Below are positions 49,701-57,905 of a DNA stretch of 64,000 nucleotides, piece after piece. This stretch comes from Hybos culiciformis (Eukaryota > Arthropoda > Insecta > Diptera > Hybotidae): positions 193,501 through 257,500 of the forward strand of contig CAXFZM010000106.1 in the NCBI GenBank assembly GCA_964007475.1, read 5' to 3'. Positions within the stretch are counted from its first letter, which is position 1. Each line of letters starts with the position of its first letter. The translations under genes were made by a program, and so were the position numbers. The notes beneath the pieces are model-generated. The model searched no databases. It was given only the letters and a program-made list of their open reading frames with translations, and had not been told where the DNA came from.

Positions 49701-52700
49701 AGTAATGTTAGTTGATCCGGACCCTTCAATAACATAGAATTCATTGATATACCGTTAACTTTAGCTGCTGCATCCCATACCATTCGAACTTTGCCTGGTT
49801 TGTTTGGATTTGTAACCGTGAATATTGGAAGGTACCAAACTCTTGAATGGAAAGTGCTGAGTTCAATTTTAGATAACTTATGGATATATCCCTTCTCTTC
49901 ATGTTCTCTTATTTTATTTTTTAATGTGTCGGCTAGATCTGGTTCTCGAATCATTTTCTTTTCCAAGCATTCAAATCTTTTCTTAGCCATATGAAAACTG
50001 TCGGGAAATAATACTTCATCATATTTCCATAAAAGACCAATTTCATATTTGTTATTAATTTTCTTTGCAGTTGATTTCATAATTTGCAGAGCGCGCTCGT
50101 CTTCTTTTGATGTTAATGGTTGGCTTGGCTTGGTTACTCCCAGATTATCAAGAGATATATAGTCCTTTACAACTTGCTGCAATTCTTCATTTATAGTGTG
50201 ATTACAATCGCAAATATGGTAATTGCCATACACTTGTTGCGAAGTCGCATTTTTTGTTAAAGAACCGTATACGTTCCAACCAAGACGTGTTTTTACAGCA
50301 ATGGGCTCATTTTCATTGCCTTCTTTTATTTTAAGACTTGCTCCTAAATTTGTATTATCTAATCCAATTAAAATGCGTGGGATTGCACTTTCATAAGAAT
50401 CTATTGGTATACCTTTTAGGTATCTATATTTTGCTGTCAGTTCTTCAGCTGAAATTGTCTGAGATGGTAGATCTAATGAGCGAACTGTATGTGCGTTTGT
50501 AATTGAATATTGTTTATTTTTTTCATTTATGGCACTGATTTTTAAATTTACTAGATGAGAATCTTTTTCGAATCGCTGGGTATTGGCTGTCCATTTCAAG
50601 CATAATGGTTTCAGCTTTCCGTTCAATTTTAATTCTTCTGCTAATCCTTTCTCTAGTAGAGTTAATGATGAGCCTTCATCCAAAAAGGCAAAGGTATTAA
50701 TTTTATAATTATTTTGGCCATATAAACTTACAGGAATTATTCGGTATAAAATAGTTTGATTTTTCAACTGATGAGTGCAGCTATACTGGTTTGCAGCACA
50801 TTCAGATTCTTGACTTGTTTCATTTTGTTCTTTTTTGTCTTTATGTAATAATGGATGGTGTCGATATTCACAGCCATTTTTGCCACATAATTTATTGACT
50901 TTACACTTAGAATCTTTATGTTGTACTAAACAAGTTCGACATAATTCATTTTGTTGTACTGCTTTCCATTTTTGGTTCAAACTCATCTCATGGAATCTTT
51001 GGCACTGTTTGACTGTTGAACAACATTCATTACAAACAGGACATCTTGCTTCATCATTTTGCATCGAATCAGTTTCTGAGTGAGTATGAACAGAATGCTT
51101 TGATTTATTTATTTTGTCATCCCTTTTGTTTTCACTAACTAGTTTTGGAATATTGATTATGACTCGACTTAAATTTCTTGAACGTTGAACTATCCACGAA
51201 CTAAAAGTTGCTATGGTGATATTATCGGTAGTGGAGATGTAATTTGACCAATCTAACTTTAATTGAATCGGTAGTTTATCAACCATCTCTTGTAATAATA
51301 TTGGATTGTTAAAATAATTAGATAAATTTGATGCCACCATGGTAGCACATAAATTTTCAACTGAAAACGCAAATTTAATTAAACTTTCCACTTTTTCTAT
51401 TTTCGGTGGTGGCTCTGCTTTTATTTTCTGAATCAGAGTCTGGATTATTATTTCTGGTCTACCATATAACCATCTTAAAGTTTCAATTATACCCGGTACA
51501 TTTGATGGCAGCAACAGTCTACTTTTTACACATTCTAATGCTTCCCCTTTTAGGCTTCTCTGCAGCCGGATTAAATTTTCATCATTTGAAAATCCACACA
51601 TTCGAGTTGTATTTTCAAATCTAGAAATGAAAAGTGGCCAATCTTCAGGTTGCCCATTGAAAGTTGGAAGATCTTTCACCAACGCTTGTCTGGATGCCAA
51701 TTGCCTTGAATTCAGTTGTGATGCATCATCATATGACATGCATTCGTCTTTTGTTGACATATCATTCTTTCCAGTATAAACTTTATTTGTACTTGTTTGA
51801 TTTTTGATATTATCATTTTGACGTGGTGCTGTATTTGTGTCATAGTATATAGGATATTGCATGCGATTTGAATTTATATGTTGATTGGTATCATAGGTAT
51901 ATGTTGGAGGCGGTAGTATAAAATTAGAATAACTGTACATACCTGGTATGCTGACTGGATGTTGTTGCAATTTTTGGTATGAACTTCTTACTATTGGTTG
52001 ACTATTATTGTTGCTATTATTGTAGAAACCTGTTGGTTGACTGTTAAAAATTTGAGAAGTTGGAAACACCTGTGGTACTGGAATCGAATATGATGGAAGT
52101 CTTGATTGTTGATATGACTGAGTTGGCGCTTGTTGCACATAGGAACCGAAAGTCTTGATACTGGTGGTTATTACAGGTTTACTATTAATGGTTGTTGTTA
52201 CATGTTTATTGCTGATGTCGGTTACAACATATTGATTGTTGACATTAGTTTCAGTGTTCACATTTTTTGTGGCGTTTGTAACATACCGATTGGTGGTACA
52301 TTGATTTGCCGCTAATCTACCATTTGAATTAACCCAACCTTGAATACTTTCTGTTACTTCATTTTCGCCTGCTGAGCCAAGTGAATCGTTTCCATCATCA
52401 TCGCTTTGATCGATAGTTTTTTCTAGTATAGAATATCGCTTTTCTAAATATTCTTTTTCGATCTCATGTTGTGCTTCGAGTTTTTCCAGTTCAAATACCA
52501 ACCTCTTGTTTGTGCGACCTCTGATTGACAAACTTTCGTAACTACCTGAGTTACTATTTTCTTTCGAGCTGTGTGATGGATTTGTTGTTTTTGCTTTGCA
52601 ATTTTCACAATTCCATTCTACTTTCTTAATGTCGCTTGAAACATTTACGCATTCATAGTGAAACCATTTCTTACATATTCCGCATTCAACCATATCGCAA

Positions 52701-52780
52701 TATGAATCTGGTTTTTCACACTTTTGGCAGTTGAATTCTTCCGATCCTGCATGTACTGATGAATTCAATTTTTCACTCAT
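46748..52780 (-). CDS. BEL/Pao gag-pol polyprotein with N-terminal PHD finger
   Basis: A 2,010-residue polyprotein needed for particle formation, reverse transcription and integration. The frame stays open upstream to a GTG at 52846, with a stop at 52870-52868. I chose the first ATG (52780) because GTG is not a usual eukaryotic start. Domains, numbered from that Met: PHD finger 15-64; acidic/basic coiled-coil stretch about 90-128; low-complexity Asn/Gln/Tyr/Pro linker about 140-365; DUF1759 gag core about 368-523; Cys/His zinc region 580-646; DUF1758 protease with LDEGS at 700-704; RT about 963-1163 with YMDD at 1120-1123; RNase H about 1300-1433; integrase about 1603-1863; DUF5641 about 1878-1983. 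There is no internal stop or frameshift. Gag and pol are in one frame, so no recoding signal is needed. The polypurine tract lies in the last codons and the stop inside the 3' LTR. No env domain is seen. A fusion with a host PHD gene is possible but not required. Confidence 0.95.
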   Translation of the reverse strand: MSEKLNSSVHAGSEEFNCQKCEKPDSYCDMVECGICKKWFHYECVNVSSDIKKVEWNCENCKAKTTNPSHSSKENSNSGSYESLSIRGRTNKRLVFELEKLEAQHEIEKEYLEKRYSILEKTIDQSDDDGNDSLGSAGENEVTESIQGWVNSNGRLAANQCTTNRYVTNATKNVNTETNVNNQYVVTDISNKHVTTTINSKPVITTSIKTFGSYVQQAPTQSYQQSRLPSYSIPVPQVFPTSQIFNSQPTGFYNNSNNNSQPIVRSSYQKLQQHPVSIPGMYSYSNFILPPPTYTYDTNQHINSNRMQYPIYYDTNTAPRQNDNIKNQTSTNKVYTGKNDMSTKDECMSYDDASQLNSRQLASRQALVKDLPTFNGQPEDWPLFISRFENTTRMCGFSNDENLIRLQRSLKGEALECVKSRLLLPSNVPGIIETLRWLYGRPEIIIQTLIQKIKAEPPPKIEKVESLIKFAFSVENLCATMVASNLSNYFNNPILLQEMVDKLPIQLKLDWSNYISTTDNITIATFSSWIVQRSRNLSRVIINIPKLVSENKRDDKINKSKHSVHTHSETDSMQNDEARCPVCNECCSTVKQCQRFHEMSLNQKWKAVQQNELCRTCLVQHKDSKCKVNKLCGKNGCEYRHHPLLHKDKKEQNETSQESECAANQYSCTHQLKNQTILYRIIPVSLYGQNNYKINTFAFLDEGSSLTLLEKGLAEELKLNGKLKPLCLKWTANTQRFEKDSHLVNLKISAINEKNKQYSITNAHTVRSLDLPSQTISAEELTAKYRYLKGIPIDSYESAIPRILIGLDNTNLGASLKIKEGNENEPIAVKTRLGWNVYGSLTKNATSQQVYGNYHICDCNHTINEELQQVVKDYISLDNLGVTKPSQPLTSKEDERALQIMKSTAKKINNKYEIGLLWKYDEVLFPDSFHMAKKRFECLEKKMIREPDLADTLKNKIREHEEKGYIHKLSKIELSTFHSRVWYLPIFTVTNPNKPGKVRMVWDAAAKVNGISMNSMLLKGPDQLTLLPSVLNKFREKKYAICADIREMFHQVQVKDEDRHSQRFLWRDSINQELDIYMMDVMTFGASCSPSCAQYIKNENAKQYENQYPRAVTAIIENHYMDDLLDSMDSEDEIIQLANDVKFIHQQGGFEIRDWLSNSIKVQQVLGGKNNDKDLNVDSENSAEKVLGMWWSTSSDTFSYPIKYNKLNEDILTGKRRPTKREVLRILMRIYDPLGLIANFLIYLKILLQDIWKSSIDWDDEINDNQFRKWMSWIKLLPKIEIVRIPRCYINKPDINKDKVQMHMFVDASDKAYAAVAYFRFGENENIECSLIGAKTRVAPIKMLSIPRLELQAAILGTRLASSIKSSHSIHISERYFWTDSKTVLSWINSDQRAFRQFVAFRIGEILETTEVNEWRWLPSKQNVADEATKWSNKFDLKSSGRWFKGPDFLRLPKDQWPQNILPLTPTEEELISHVQHHATVMSNLIDVDRFSKWSRLVRSIAYVYRFSHNVMCNIRPTKKLNGPITQQEYSKAENYLYQQAQNESYFEEINVLLKNKNLPDDKKCLIEKSSSIYKQSPYLDEIGILRIKGRIDAAIGIPAFTKRPIILPRRHPITTLIIKSYHEKYHHHNHETVVNEIRQKYSISILRAAVKNEYKNCQLCKIQNASPKPPEMGELPYARLQSFTRPFSYVGIDYFGPMQIVIGRRTEKRWGVLLTCLTTRAVHIEVVHSLTADSCILSLRNFISRRGIPLEFYSDNSTTFHGTEKELELAVKKLDQNLLSTEFTNSTTKWKFIPPLSPHMGGSWERLIQSVKKTLYQIMPTKNPSDELLQSMLIEVENILNSRPLTYVPIEDESDEALTPNHFLLGSSNGMKPLGEFSDDQKVLRKNWMNAQRFADAFWKRWVREYLPTLTQRSKWFHPVPPIKKDDIVIIIDDKGPRNTWSKGIVLDVNTSKDGQVRSATVQTATGIYTRPAVKLAVLDVRSNNMGKPIDDIVAIPGGSVTTSDGSEQ
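46779..46787 (-). promoter_or_regulatory. Polypurine tract
   Basis: On the minus strand AGGGGGGAG ends exactly at the 3' LTR (TGTCACC). This is the position and composition of a plus-strand primer. It is also coding, specifying the Gly-Gly and part of the Ser codon near residues 1999-2001. Confidence 0.88.
46832..47149 (-). other. DUF5641 C-terminal domain
   Basis: Residues about 1878-1983, after the integrase core, with NWMNAQRFADAFWKRWVREY, LTQRSKW and a beta-rich VGD/GIV-like stretch. This domain is a hallmark of BEL/Pao and may act as the integrase C-terminal DNA-binding part. A short non-conserved tail of about 27 residues then runs into the LTR. Confidence 0.85.
47192..47974 (-). other. 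Integrase: zinc-binding and DDE core
   Basis: Residues about 1603-1863. The HHCC zinc ligands are His1623, His1627 (with further His at 1628, 1629 and 1631), Cys1658 and Cys1661. The core acids are Asp1694 (GIDYFGP), Asp1756 (YSDNST) and Glu1806 (PHMGGSWE). The last two are 49 residues apart, longer than the classical 35 but usual for BEL/Pao. No chromodomain is seen. Confidence 0.9.
48482..48883 (-). other. RNase H domain
   Basis: Residues about 1300-1433. The acidic set is Asp1307 (MFVDAS), Glu1350 (RLELQ), Asp1380 (WTDSK) and Asp1426 (VADEA), in the right order and spacing for a retroelement RNase H. It would remove genomic RNA and leave the polypurine primer. Confidence 0.88.
49292..49894 (-). 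other. Reverse transcriptase domain
   Basis: Residues about 963-1163. Asp1044 in CADIREMFHQV is the first catalytic Asp, and YMDD at 1120-1123 (Asp1122 codon at 49417-49415) supplies the other two. VRMVWDAAAKVNG and VMTFGASCSPSCAQY are further BEL/Pao RT signatures. All catalytic residues are present. Confidence 0.93.
50237..50713 (-). other. DUF1758 aspartic protease domain
   Basis: Residues about 690-848. The catalytic Asp701 lies in AFLDEGSSLTLL. The motif is D-E-G rather than D-T/S-G, a variant known in insect Pao-type DUF1758 proteins. ILIGLDN near 803-809 fits the second conserved strand of retropepsins. It should process the polyprotein as a dimer. Confidence 0.82.
50855..51043 (-). 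other. Cys/His zinc-binding region (nucleocapsid-like)
   Basis: Residues 580-646 contain Cys580, Cys583, Cys586, Cys587, Cys593 and His597, then CRTC (614-617) with His621 and Cys626, then Cys632, Cys637 and the HHPLLH segment at 641-646. This pattern before the protease is typical of BEL/Pao and presumably binds RNA. It is not the single CCHC knuckle of retroviruses. Confidence 0.8.
51212..51679 (-). other. DUF1759 gag core
   Basis: Residues about 368-523 contain LPTFNGQPEDWPLFISRF, then LQRSLKGEALECV and the LYGRPEII segment, the usual signature of the BEL/Pao gag capsid-like region. It should form the particle shell. It follows a low-complexity linker and precedes the Cys/His region. Confidence 0.88.
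52589..52738 (-). other. PHD finger domain of the polyprotein
   Basis: A complete C4-H-C3 set: Cys18, Cys21, Cys33, Cys36, His41, Cys44, Cys58, Cys61, with the conserved Trp56 two residues before the seventh ligand. Met30 (three before Cys33) and Trp39 (three after Cys36) sit where ING- and TAF3-type fingers place residues of the histone H3K4me3 cage, and Tyr27 precedes them. Histone binding is therefore an inference from family knowledge. The other reading is a structural zinc module of Gag. Confidence 0.88.
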
Positions 52781-52843
52781 GTTATCGGATTTTTTGTAGG
52801 AATAATTTGATGAATTTTTATAACCTAAAAATTTTCTGGATTT

Positions 52844-52859
52844 CACAACGTGTTGTCCA
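52844..52859 (-). promoter_or_regulatory. Candidate primer-binding site
   Basis: The first TGG downstream of the 5' LTR in the element's sense is TGGACAACACG, starting at 52859. It is 43 nt from the LTR edge, much further than usual. I cannot match it to a tRNA 3' end from memory. A hairpin at 52870-52895 could shorten the effective distance to about 17 nt. Low confidence. Confidence 0.3.
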
Positions 52860-52869
52860 GTTAGAATTT

Positions 52870-52895
52870 AATTTCTTTTAATGATAAAAGAAATT
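52870..52895 (-). other. 11-bp hairpin in the leader
   Basis: AATTTCTTTTA (52870-52880) and TAAAAGAAATT (52885-52895) are perfect inverted repeats around a 4-nt loop. It lies between the 5' LTR end and the candidate primer site, in the 122-nt untranslated leader. A role in packaging, dimerisation or priming is possible; an AT-rich accident is the alternative. Confidence 0.7.
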
Positions 52896-52902
52896 TGTAG
52901 AA

Positions 52903-53401
52903 TGTTAGTTTTAGATTTGCGAAGGCAAATCTCGATTTAATTTTTGAATCTGTGAGCAGGTGAGCCTTCTTTATTAGAAATAAAAGACGATTTTCAATTT
53001 AATTCTTGAGTTTTATTTGTGCTTATTTATTTCAAATGTCGGCAGCAACGCAGCTACAAATTTCCTAAAATTTCATAAGTTTATAAAATATCATTTTACA
53101 TGAATTATTTAATTAGGAATTATATTTACTTTTAGTGTTTTAAATCTTTTGCCTAGGTAATCTGCTACTAACTATGTTTTTGGATTGTAATCAATTACAA
53201 TTGATTTCAATCGTTAAATTTATTTTAATTTAAAATTTAAAATTTTACTTTATTTGAATTCTATTCTACTATAAAAAATGATCGCAAATGACAATTCATT
53301 TTGACAGCAAAACATCACTACCTCCTTACTATGCGTTAGTTGGTTTTTAATATTGGCGTTTTAGCACAGTTTACTGTTCAGAGCCGTCACTGGTGGTGAC
53401 A
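52903..53401 (-). repeat. 5' LTR (right side)
   Basis: 499 bp, upstream of the polyprotein in the element's sense. It reads TGTCACC at its 5' end (minus strand) and CTAACA at its 3' end. It matches the left LTR at every position I compared. It is AT-rich and presumably carries promoter, R and U5. Candidate signals are annotated separately. Confidence 0.95.
53080..53085 (-). promoter_or_regulatory. Candidate TATA box in the 5' LTR
   Basis: The palindrome TTTATAAA at 53080-53087 gives TATAAA on the minus strand. Transcription would then begin near 53050-53055, leaving AATAAA signals (minus strand) at 53031-53026, 53016-53011 and 52975-52970 downstream in R/U5. The LTR is AT-rich, so chance matches are likely. 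Confidence 0.35.
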
Positions 53402-53406
53402 GTGAG
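53402..53406. repeat. Target-site duplication, right (GTGAG)
   Basis: Second copy of the 5-bp duplication. The satellite continues with CAAACTCCCTAAC, exactly what follows GTGAG in sibling monomers. Confidence 0.95.
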
Positions 53407-54239
53407 CAAACTCCCTAACTTTAACACATAACATGTTGACTTTGGGCTGGTTTTTTGTTCATTACTCCGGCTCTAGACCTCGGAGAACCTCCGTTTTTGG
53501 CTTAAATTAAAGGTCTAGAAATTACGCTTCTTTCTGTGCAATTTTTATGAAAATCGGTTTTCTAGATCCCGAGAAGTAAACGATAAGGTGAGCAAACCCC
53601 CTAACTTTAACACATAACATGTTGACTTTGGGCTGGTTTTTTGTTCATTACTCCGGCTCCAGACCTCGGAGAACCTCCGTTTTTAACTTAAATTAAAGGT
53701 CTAGAACTTACGCTTCTTTCTGTGCAATTTTTATGTAAATCGGTTTTGTAGATCCGGAGAAATAAACGATAAGGTGAGCAAACCCCCTAACTTTAACACA
53801 TAAAATGTTGACTTTGGGCTGGTTTTTTGTTCATTACTCCGGCTCCAGACCTCGGAGAACCTCCGTTTTTGGCTTAAATTAAAGGTCTAGAAATTACGCT
53901 TCTTTCTGTGCAATTTTTATGAAAATCGGTTTTCTAGATCCAGAGAAATAAACGATAAGGTGAGCAAACCCCCTAACTTTAACACATAAAATGTTGACTT
54001 TGGGCTGGTTTTTTGTTCATTACTCCGGCTCCAGACCTCGGAGAACCTCCGTTTTTGGCTTAATTTAAAGGTCTAGAAATTACGCTTCTTTCTGTGCAAT
54101 TTTTATGAAAATCGGTTTTCTAGATCCGGAGAAATAAACGATAAGGTGAGCAAACCCCCTAACTTTAACACATAAAATGTTGACTTTGGGCTGGTTTTTT
54201 GTTCATTACTCCGGCTCCAGACTTCGGCGGACCTCCTTT

Positions 54240-54860
54240 TTTGGCTTAAACTAAAGGTCTAGAAATTACGCTTCTTTCTGTGCAATTTTTATGAAATTCG
54301 GTTTTCTAGATCCGGAGAAATAAACGATAAGGTGATCAAACCACCTAACTTTAACACAATAAATGTTGACTTTGGGCTGGTTTTTTGTTCATTACTCCGG
54401 CTCCAGACTTCGGCGGACCTCCGTTTTTAGCTTAAATTAAAGGTCTAGAAATTACGCTTCTTTCTGTGCAATTTTTATGAAAATCGGTTTTCTAGATCCG
54501 GAGAAGTAAACGATAAGGTGAGCAAACCCCCTAACTTTAACACATAAAATGTTGACTTTGGGCTGGCTTTTTGTTCATTACTCCGGCTCTAGACCTCGGA
54601 GAACCTCCGTTTTTTGGCTTAAATTAAAGGTCTAGAAATTACGCTTCTTTCTGTGCAATTTTTATGAAAACCGGTTTTCTAGATCCAGAGAAATAAACGA
54701 TAAGGTGAGCAAACCCCCTAACTTTAACACATAAAATGTTGACTTTGGGCTGGTTTTTTGTTCATTACTCCGGCTGCAGACTTCGGCGGACCTCCGTTTT
54801 TGGCTTAAATTAAAGGTCTAGAAATTACGCTTCTTTCTGTGCAATTTTTATGTAAATCGG
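54240..54860 (+). repeat. Marker block with GATCAAACCACC, copy 1 of 3
   Basis: A run of monomers carrying GAAATTCGG, GGTGATCAAACCACC, CACAATAAATG, then GGCTTTTTG and CGTTTTTTGG. The same run recurs near 57.40-57.90 and 61.68-62.20 kb. The marker GGTGATCAAA is at 54331, 57497 and 61778. Confidence 0.75.
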
Positions 54861-57399
54861 TTTTGTAGATCCGGAGAAATAAACGATAAGGTGAGCAAAC
54901 CCCCTAACTTTAACACATAAAATGTTGACTTTGGGCTGGTTTTTTGTTCATTACTCCGGCTCCAGACCTCGGAGAACCTCCGTTTTTGACTTAAATTAAA
55001 GGTCTAGAAATTACGCTTCTTTCTGTGCAATTTTTATGAAAATCGGTTTTCTAGATCCGGAGAAATAAACGATAAGGTGAGCAAACCCCCCTAACTTTAA
55101 CACATAAAATGTTGACTTTGGGCTGGTTTTTTGTTCATTACTCCGGCTCTAGACCTCGGAGAACCTCCGTTTTTGACTTAAATTAAAGGTCTAGAAATTA
55201 CGCTTCTTTCTGTGCAATTTTTATGAAAATCGGTTTTCTAGATCCGGAGAAATAAACGATAAGGTGAGCAAACCCCCCTAACTTTAACACATAAAATGTT
55301 GACTTTGGGCTGGTTTTTTGTTCATTACTCCGGCTCTAGACCTCGGAGAACCTCCGTTTTTGGCTTAAATTAAAGGTCTAGAAAATACGCTTTTTTCTGT
55401 GCAATTTTTATGAAAATCGGTTTTCTAGATCCGGAGAAATAAACGATAAGGTGAGCAAACTCCCTAACTTTAACACATAAAATGTTGACTTTGGGCTGGT
55501 TTTTTGTTCATTACTCCGGCTCCAGACCTCGGAGAGCCTCCGTTTTTGCCTTAAATTAAAGGTCTAGAAATTACGCTTCTTTCTGTGCAATTTTTATGAA
55601 AATCGGTTTTCTAGATCCGGGAAAATAAACGATAAGGTGAGCAAACTCCCTAACTTTAACACATAAAATGTTGACTTTGGGCTGGTTTTTTGTTCATTAC
55701 TCCGGCTCTAGACCTCGGAGAACCTCCGTTTTTGGCTTAAATTAAAGGTCTAGAAAATACGCTTTTTTCTGTGCAATTTTTATGAAAATCGGTTTTCTAG
55801 ATCCGGAGAAATAAACGATAAGGTGAGCAAACTCCCTAACTTTAACACATAAAATGTTGACTTTGGGCTGGTTTTTTGTTCATTACTCCGGCTCCAGACT
55901 TCGGCGGACCTCCGTTTTTAGCTTAAATTAAAGGTCTAGAACTTACGCTTCTTTCTGTGCAATTTTTATGTAAATCGGTTTTGTAGATCCGGAGAAATAA
56001 ACGATAAGGTGAGCAAACCCCCTAACTTTAACACATAAAATGTTGACTTTGGGCTGGTTTTTTGTTCATTACTCCGGCTCCAGACCTCGGAGAACCTCCG
56101 TTTTTGACTTAAATTAAAGGTCTAGAACTTACGCTTCTTTCTGTGCAATTTTTATGAAAATCGGTTTTCTAGATCCGGAGAAATAAACGATAAGGTGAGC
56201 AAACCCCCCTAACTTTAACACATAAAATGTTGACTTTGGGCTGGTTTTTTGATCATTACTCCGGCTCTAGACCTCGGAGAACCTCCGTTTTTGGCTTAAA
56301 TTAAAGGTCTAGAAAATACGCTTTTTTCTGTGCAATTTTTATGAAAATCGGTTTTCTAGATCCGGAGAAATAAACGATAAGGTGAGCAAACTCCCTAACT
56401 TTAACACATAAAATGTTGACTTTGGGCTGGTTTTTTGTTCATTACTCCGGCTCCAGACTTCGGCGGACCTCCGTTTTTAGCTTAAATTAAAGGTCTAGAA
56501 ATTACGCTTCTTTCTGTGCAATTTTTATGAAAATCGGTTTTCTAGATCCAGAGAATCAAACGATAAGGTGAGCAAACCCCCTAACTTTAACACATAAAAT
56601 GTTGACTTTGGGCTGGTTTTTTGTTCATTACTCCGGCTCCAGACTTCGGCGGACCTCCTTTTTTGGCTTAAACTAAAGGTCTAGAAATTACGCTTCTTTC
56701 TGTGCAATTTTTATGAAAATCGGTTTTCTAGATCCGGAGAAATAAACGATAAGGTGAGCAAACCCCCTAACTTTAACACATAAAATGTTGACTTTGGGCT
56801 GGTTTTTTGTTCATTACTCCGGCTCTAGACCTCGGAGAACCTCCGTTTTTGGCTTAAATTAAAGGTCTAGAAATTACGCTTCTTTCTGTGCAATTTTTAT
56901 GAAAATCGGTTTTCTAGATCCGGAGAAATAAACGATAAGGTGAGCAAACCCCCTAACTTTAACAAATAAAATGTTGACTTTGGGCTGGTTTTTTGTTCAT
57001 TACTCCGGCTCTAGACCTCGGAGAACCTCCGTTTTTGGCTTAAATTAAAGGTCTAGAAATTACGCTTCTTTCTGTGCAATTTTTATGAAAATCGGTTTTC
57101 TAGATCCGGAGAAATAAACGATAAGGTGAGCAAACCCCCTAACTTTAACACATAAAATGTTGACTTTGGGCTGGTTTTTTGTTCATTACTCCGGCTCCAG
57201 ACCTCGGAGAACCTCCGTTTTTGGCTTAATTTAAAGGTCTAGAAATTACGCTTCTTTCTGTGCAATTTTTATGAAAATCGGTTTTCTAGATCCGGAGAAA
57301 TAAACGATAAGGTGAGCAAACCCCCTAACTTTAACACATAAAATGTTGACTTTGGGCTGGTTTTTTGTTCATTACTCCGGCTGCAGACTTCGGCGGACC

Positions 57400-57905
57400 T
57401 CCTTTTTTGGCTTAAACTAAAGGTCTAGAAATTACGCTTCTTTCTGTGCAATTTTTATGAAATTCGGTTTTCTAGATCCGGAGAAATAAACGATAAGGTG
57501 ATCAAACCACCTAACTTTAACACAATAAATGTTGACTTTGGGCTGGTTTTTTGTTCATTACTCCGGCTCCAGACTTCGGCGGACCTCCGTTTTTAGCTTA
57601 AATTAAAGGTCTAGAAATTACGCTTCTTTCTGTGCAATTTTTATGAAAATCGGTTTTCTAGATCCGGAGAAGTAAACGATAAGGTGAGCAAACCCCCTAA
57701 CTTTAACACATAAAATGTTGACTTTGGGCTGGCTTTTTGTTCATTACTCCGGCTCTAGACCTCGGAGAACCTCCGTTTTTTGGCTTAAATTAAAGGTCTA
57801 GAAATTACGCTTCTTTCTGTGCAATTTTTATGAAAATCGGTTTTCTAGATCCAGAGAAATAAACGATAAGGTGAGCAAACCCCCTAACTTTAACACATAA
57901 AATGT
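57400..57905 (+). repeat. Marker block with GATCAAACCACC, copy 2 of 3
   Basis: Second occurrence of the 54.24 kb run. It is preceded by one more monomer (TTAATTTAAAG type, about 57.19-57.38 kb) than the third copy has, as shown by the change in offset from 4467 to 4281 across this point. Confidence 0.72.

Larger units (their letters stand above)
46280..53401 (-). mobile_element. Complete BEL/Pao LTR retrotransposon
   Basis: A 7,122-bp element on the minus strand, bounded by two 499-bp LTRs with TG...CA ends and flanked by a 5-bp duplication. It holds one long frame with the BEL/Pao order gag (DUF1759), zinc motifs, DUF1758-type protease, RT, RNase H, integrase, DUF5641. This order, with integrase after RNase H and a DUF5641 tail, separates it from Copia; the protein signatures separate it from Gypsy. 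There is no env-like frame and no internal stop. The LTRs read as identical, so insertion is recent and the copy may still be functional. It is the only non-satellite DNA in the window. Confidence 0.95.

Noticed and set aside
48046..52315. Several 61-83-codon open frames on the plus strand inside the element
   Set aside because: They are antisense to the polyprotein, unrelated to one another and without domains: shadows of the real coding strand.
52781..52846. GTG at 52846 as the polyprotein start
   Set aside because: The frame is open to there, but GTG is rarely used in animals, and the ATG at 52780 keeps the whole PHD finger.
46280..53401. An env gene making this an endogenous retrovirus
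   Set aside because: After DUF5641 the frame ends within the LTR, and there is no other long frame or signal-peptide/transmembrane protein on either strand.
46280..53401. Gypsy- or Copia-type retrotransposon
   Set aside because: DUF1759, DUF1758 with LDEGS, the YMDD RT with VWDAAAKVNG context, and DUF5641 are BEL/Pao features; Copia would have integrase before RT.
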